Shown here piece after piece: positions 62,904-64,000 of a stretch of DNA of 64,000 nucleotides. Both the position numbers and the translations under genes were made by a program. The stretch is from the NCBI GenBank assembly GCA_017447185.1, contig JAFSOC010000015.1, positions 248,672 through 312,671 of the forward strand. Direction: 5' to 3'. Position 1 is the first letter of the stretch. Each line of letters begins with the position of its first letter. The DNA is from Clostridia bacterium. Its GTDB lineage: Bacteria; Bacillota; Clostridia; Christensenellales; Aristaeellaceae. The notes beneath the pieces are model-generated. The model saw nothing but the letters and a program-made list of their open reading frames with translations. It did not search any database and was not told where the DNA came from.

Positions 62904-63722
62904 ATGTCACAGTCCGTTTTGATTGCTTCTGGAAAAGGCGGAGTAGGAAAATCCACACTGACAGCCAACCTGGGGGCTGCCCTGGCCAGGCGCGGTGCTT
63001 CTGTTGTGATTGTTGATGCAGATATGGGGCTTCGAAGCCAGGATACATTCCTGGGACTTGAAAATGCCGTTGTTTTTGACCTTATTGATGTTGTGAATAA
63101 AGACTGTACTCTTGACCAGGCGCTGATTGAATGTCCTTCCGTTCCAGGACTCAGATTGCTTCCGGCATCTCAGTTCGCACGCATGCGTGCACTGGACAGT
63201 GATCGTTTCCGCAAGATTTTGAAAATCCTCAAAATTACGACAGATTATATTCTGATTGATTCACCTGCCGGAATTGAAAAAGGATTCCGGACACTTCTGA
63301 ATGCTGGTGCAGACCAAATTGTTCTGATTACAACGCCTGATGACCTTTGCATCAGGGATGTAGAACATGCAGCAAGTATTGTTGAAAATAAATCACTTCC
63401 CCGTCCTCGATTGATTGTTAACCGGCTTGATAACGAGCTCATCCGACAGCATGAAATGCCTTCGGCCCGCTCAATTGCCGATAATCTGGATCTTTCTCTC
63501 CTGGGAGAAATTCCGGAGGATCCTGTAGTTTATCGTTCAATTCTGCGTCATTCCCTTTTTATCAATTATGATTGTAAAGCGCGGGGTGCTGTGCTTCGTA
63601 TTGCTGGTCGAATGACTGGTGAAATGATTCCTTTTCCTGAAATCGGCACAGAAAAAGTTTCGCTGATACGACGCCTTTTCCCTAAAACTGTGAAGGAGGT
63701 TACTTCTCTTGACCGTCACTGA
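62904..63722 (+). CDS. minD: Septum site protein MinD
   Basis: A 272-residue ParA/MinD ATPase: deviant Walker A G-K-G-G-V-G-K-S-T, D-A-D-M-G-L-R and I-D-S-P-A-G. A C-terminal membrane-targeting helix (about 255-265, L-I-R-R-L-F-P-K-T-V) is present. It controls division site placement, normally with MinC, which is not seen between PBP2 and minD; minC would need to be elsewhere. The end overlaps rodA by 14 nt. Confidence 0.93.
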   Translation: MSQSVLIASGKGGVGKSTLTANLGAALARRGASVVIVDADMGLRSQDTFLGLENAVVFDLIDVVNKDCTLDQALIECPSVPGLRLLPASQFARMRALDSDRFRKILKILKITTDYILIDSPAGIEKGFRTLLNAGADQIVLITTPDDLCIRDVEHAASIVENKSLPRPRLIVNRLDNELIRQHEMPSARSIADNLDLSLLGEIPEDPVVYRSILRHSLFINYDCKARGAVLRIAGRMTGEMIPFPEIGTEKVSLIRRLFPKTVKEVTSLDRH

Positions 63723-64000
63723 TGAGAATCGCCATTCCCGTGCGCATGTGGATGTAATACTGATTGCGCTTGTTTTTGGCATGTCTCTTTTTGGAATTGT
63801 GGCCGTTTGTGTTGCTACTTTTTCACCTGGGAACGATCCGGATGCATCTTTCCTCAACCATATCTTCGGATCTTCCTATGCAACACGTCAAGGTCTTTTC
63901 CTCCTGGTTGCGCCTCTGGTTGTCGGCGTTATTATGGCTTTCCCCTATGAAATTCTTCGTCAGCGTGCAGAACTTTTCTACTGGATATCTTTTGCATTAC
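63709..64000 (+). CDS. rodA: RodA/FtsW-type SEDS glycosyltransferase, N-terminal part
   Basis: The first 97 codons are visible. The TTG at 63709 has AAGGAGG 9 nt upstream and overlaps the minD end by 14 nt. A short cytosolic start (V-T-D-E-N-R-H) is followed by a helix (V-I-L-I-A-L-V-F-G-M) and another near the edge (L-L-V-A-P-L-V-V-G-V), which fits the SEDS family. Its place after PBP2 in the mre operon points to RodA, the elongation polymerase, rather than FtsW. The signature loops lie beyond the window. Confidence 0.85.
   Translation, partial: MTVTDENRHSRAHVDVILIALVFGMSLFGIVAVCVATFSPGNDPDASFLNHIFGSSYATRQGLFLLVAPLVVGVIMAFPYEILRQRAELFYWISFAL

Noticed and set aside
1..64000. CRISPR arrays, tRNA and rRNA genes, prophage
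   Set aside because: No spaced short repeats, tRNA-like or rRNA-like segments, or phage structural genes were seen by eye.

Overview
The window reads as one contiguous, gene-dense piece of chromosome from a member of the Bacillota, most likely class Clostridia. The evidence is the gene content and order: ybeY-era, rplS / rbgA-rnhB-yraN / comM-dprA-topA-trmFO-hslV-hslU, obg-yhbY-murC-alr, and maf-mreBCD-PBP2-minD-rodA. Other Clostridia-like signs are HprK, a TM1266-family hydrogenase regulator, a BspA-type leucine-rich-repeat protein, strong AGGAGG ribosome binding sites and many TTG starts. A GH3 glycosidase and several sugar kinases would fit a gut or rumen carbohydrate user, but that is inference. 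No rRNA, tRNA or CRISPR array was seen.

Layout. 1-1.9 kb: end of a PgpH-type HD phosphodiesterase, ybeY, era. 1.9-6.6 kb: rRNA methyltransferase and acetyltransferase (minus), a Cys-rich mini protein and a beta-CASP nuclease (plus), then a XerS-like recombinase (minus) whose promoter is followed by a 38-bp dif-like palindrome. 6.8-8.3 kb: proC-rnhA operon. 8.3-18 kb: the hslU-hslV-trmFO-topA-dprA-comM block, read leftward, with comM split by an IS110-family element. 18-24 kb: a giant twin GT-C glycosyltransferase, yraN, rnhB, rbgA. 24-30 kb: DUF2461, GH3, rplS, an ATP-grasp protein, ychF. 30-38 kb (plus): uppP, a DD-carboxypeptidase, FGGY kinase, Cof phosphatase, hprK, ROK kinase, LRR protein. 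38-47 kb: SPFH protein, receiver-like protein, GT1 glycosyltransferase, an ABC permease and binding protein behind a TM1266 regulator, ctp, a CdaR-like regulator, a secreted papain-fold protein. 47-56.5 kb (minus): a long operon from the ACT-domain gene through obg, murC and alr to coaD and msmX. 56.5-64 kb (plus): maf-mreB-mreC-mreD-PBP2-minD-rodA, the elongation machinery.

The most interesting signal is the IS110 element at 15692-17351. Removing 1662 bp restores an exact comM reading frame and shows a 2-bp TA core at both ends. The non-coding left end holds a candidate bridge RNA of about 185 nt (15776-15960). It is closed by a perfect 10-bp stem and starts 7 nt after an extended -10. One stretch (15837-15846) matches the left target plus core at 9 of 10 positions, with the difference wobble-compatible. 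Another (15899-15905) matches the right end of the element plus core at 7 of 7. This looks like an RNA-guided insertion caught with its guide and its target both readable.

Other points worth a look are the dif-like palindrome in the xerS-like leader, a previously unlisted 49-codon ORF with an internal terminator-like hairpin upstream of the TM1266 gene, an ABC importer lacking an ATPase gene, a probable frameshift in a coiled-coil protein, and PBP2 and MreC proteins with unusual insertions and tails.
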